The position numbers were made by a program, and so were the translations under genes. Shown one piece after another: positions 62,077-64,000 of a stretch of 64,000 nt of DNA. This DNA comes from Sphingobacterium sp. SYP-B4668 (lineage in GTDB: Bacteria; Bacteroidota; Bacteroidia; Sphingobacteriales; Sphingobacteriaceae). Under the pieces are notes generated by a model. The model made no database searches. It was not told the DNA's origin and saw only the letters and a list, made by a program, of their open reading frames with translations. The first letter of the stretch is position 1; every line of letters starts with the position of its first letter. Location: NCBI RefSeq assembly GCF_027627455.1, contig NZ_CP115483.1:868001-932000 (forward strand), given 5' to 3'.

Positions 62077-63225
62077 TTATTTCCAAGTGCGTTGCGTTTT
62101 TTTTCTATTAAACAAGCCATTGATACAAATATAGAAATAGTAATACAGGTCCAGAAATGGAAGCCACCATATTAGATCATGTACAGCAAGTTTTTTATAG
62201 ATTGGACGAAAGACTAAAATCTGTGTGATCAATCTGATAAAGTAGGCTCCTACCACATAGTGCCACATGTAGGGGAAGACGGACACGATTGTTAATAAGG
62301 ATATGTAAAATAATGCTGCCGATATCAATTGGATTCCTAGCATGCGTTGGTGCTTCTTTTTGTACAAGACTGAAGCGCCAGAATGCCTAGCCTTCTGTTT
62401 ATAATAGCTTTTCCAGGAATCCTTAGGGACCGAATACATATGTGCATCCGGATGAATCGCGATTTTAACATTGGTTCGGTTGGCATTTTGATTGACAAAT
62501 AAGTCGTCATCCCCAGATTTGATATGCATGTGTGAGGTAAATCCCTTGGATTTAAAAAAAAGCGACTTTCTGTAGGCCATGTTGCGTCCTACGCCCATAT
62601 AAGCATTTTTTTTGAGTGCATAAGCGAGATAGCTCATCGCGGTGTGCGTGGTCTCAAATCGGATGAGTTTATTGAGGAAGCCCTTCTTTTTAAAATATGG
62701 AGAATAGCCAAGTACGATTTCGGTCCTTTCTGAGAAGGCGCCTGCTATTTCGGACAGCCAATGGCTAGAGTTCGGTTGACAGTCTGCATCGGTAAATAAG
62801 AGGTGCTCATGACTAGCGGCTTTGATACCAAGTGTGACGGCAAACTTTTTATTGTGTTTAAGTTGTATGTGTTCCTTGATCTCCACAAGCTTTAGATTGC
62901 CATGTTGCCTTTCAAGGTCTTGTAATACCCATTTGGTATCGTCACTAGAGCAGTCATTGACGACGATGACTTCAAAATGTGGATAATCCTGTCCAAGTAT
63001 TAAAGGGAGAAATGTTTTCAGATTTTCCTCTTCATTCCTAGCACAGATGATAATGGAGAGTGGGATTGTATTATCCATCGTCTGAAAGGATTTGACCTTA
63101 TGCAACGAAAGTTTTCCATATACAAATAGGATATAAAAGAGTTGAATCAACAGTAGTACCCCTATAATAGCTAATGCTAGATGGAAGAAGGTAAAATTAA
63201 GATTAGAAAAATAAGATATATTCAC
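62077..63225 (-). CDS. Membrane-bound family 2 glycosyltransferase
   Basis: The 382-residue protein has an N-terminal helix (about 14-36), a GT-A domain (SIIICARNEEENLKTFLPLI; VIVVNDCSSDDTKWVLQDL; FTDADCQPNSSHWL with the DAD metal site; KSGDDDLFVNQ; YKQKARHSGAS as the QxxRW-like region) and two or three C-terminal helices. It is a processive-type or polyprenol-linked transferase of unknown sugar. The start is GTG at 63225 and a -7 box ends 5 bases before it, so the transcript may be leaderless; the next in-frame ATG would delete the membrane anchor. Confidence 0.88.
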   Translation of the reverse strand: MNISYFSNLNFTFFHLALAIIGVLLLIQLFYILFVYGKLSLHKVKSFQTMDNTIPLSIIICARNEEENLKTFLPLILGQDYPHFEVIVVNDCSSDDTKWVLQDLERQHGNLKLVEIKEHIQLKHNKKFAVTLGIKAASHEHLLFTDADCQPNSSHWLSEIAGAFSERTEIVLGYSPYFKKKGFLNKLIRFETTHTAMSYLAYALKKNAYMGVGRNMAYRKSLFFKSKGFTSHMHIKSGDDDLFVNQNANRTNVKIAIHPDAHMYSVPKDSWKSYYKQKARHSGASVLYKKKHQRMLGIQLISAALFYISLLTIVSVFPYMWHYVVGAYFIRLITQILVFRPIYKKLAVHDLIWWLPFLDLYYYFYICINGLFNRKKTQRTWK

Positions 63226-63229
63226 GAGT

Positions 63230-63237
63230 CAAAATTA
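63230..63237 (-). promoter_or_regulatory. -7 box immediately before the GT2 gene
   Basis: TAATTTTG on the minus strand matches TAnnTTTG. Its last base (63230) is 5 bases before the GTG at 63225. Confidence 0.5.
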
Positions 63238-63354
63238 TGGAGAAGTATTGACGAATCTGTGATTCGAGCGTTAAAATTAGTTATTTAATGTCAAAATGAG
63301 ACGTTATCTGATAATATTTGTATAGCATCTATAAAGAGATGCCATATTTTGTAG

Positions 63355-63362
63355 TACTTTTG
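63355..63362 (+). promoter_or_regulatory. -7 box of tgt
   Basis: TACTTTTG matches TAnnTTTG. The transcript would start near 63367 with a leader of about 94 nt. No -33 match is obvious. Confidence 0.5.
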
Positions 63363-63448
63363 CAAGTGTTTTTGAATGTCTGTATATTGGCTTTCAGAAC
63401 CATCTGTATGAGGTTAGCGTATTGCGCCTTAGATATCGCATAGAATAG

Positions 63449-64000
<552 letters not shown>

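Overview
The window is a stretch of a Bacteroidota chromosome, most likely from the Sphingobacteriales (Sphingobacterium-like). The evidence is a SusC/SusD pair, an ActABCDEF alternative complex III, a GH92 enzyme, many SpII lipoproteins, almost no Shine-Dalgarno sites, and repeated Bacteroidota -7 boxes (TAnnTTTG) upstream of genes. I see no phage, insertion sequence, CRISPR array, tRNA or rRNA. It is core genome with small accessory islands, and both ends cut through genes.

Layout. 1-8.8 kb: the first 31 codons of a ROK regulator at the left edge (minus), a small lipoprotein, a ROK-SusC-SusD operon (minus), and a divergent NagX/DUF5009-like membrane protein. 8.9-12.0 kb: rpsO and pnp, then a DUF493 gene. 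12.3-16.5 kb: a 37-codon small ORF with its own promoter-like box and long hairpin, a GH92 alpha-mannosidase divergent from a LacI regulator, and a frameshifted msrB. 17.0-33.7 kb: one long plus-strand respiratory operon, actABCDEF-coxBA-ctaA-ctaB-coxC-coxC-subunit IV-SCO-like-DUF420. It encodes quinol:cytochrome c oxidoreductase, an A-type cytochrome oxidase and its heme A/assembly factors. 33.8-43.2 kb: housekeeping genes (DoxX, LD-carboxypeptidase, metG, brnQ, folP, DUF4920, Sua5/TsaC, dapD) and a lipoprotein. 43.5-48.2 kb: an S4-domain RNA-binding protein, then a sulfur-handling island (two YeeE/YedE halves, a Crp/Fnr regulator, TauE/SafE, and an MBL-rhodanese fusion). 48.2-64 kb: mtgA, mutS, an outer-membrane-like protein, trmN6-like methyltransferase, phosphodiesterase, fbp, MerR, an HExxH protein, accD, the SRP RNA (ffs), an MFS transporter with a small membrane partner, dprA, rsmG, a GT2 glycosyltransferase, and the 5' part of tgt.

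The most informative points were mostly read from non-coding sequence. (i) The SRP RNA is clear from its GGAA tetraloop, AGCA strand and closing helix. It also calibrates the local promoter rule: the transcript starts about 5 nt after the TAnnTTTG box. (ii) By that rule, trmN6 and the GT2 gene look leaderless. (iii) The two transcription units of the sulfur island share a GTAAC-N4-GTnnC site centred at exactly the same distance from the -7 box (about -41.5), which predicts activation by the Crp/Fnr protein encoded there. (iv) The merR-like gene and accD share an almost identical 33-nt promoter. (v) The two ROK genes share a 34-nt upstream element at the same distance from their starts. (vi) The SCO-like protein of the oxidase operon has no cysteine at all. 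(vii) metG and mutS appear to start at TTG.
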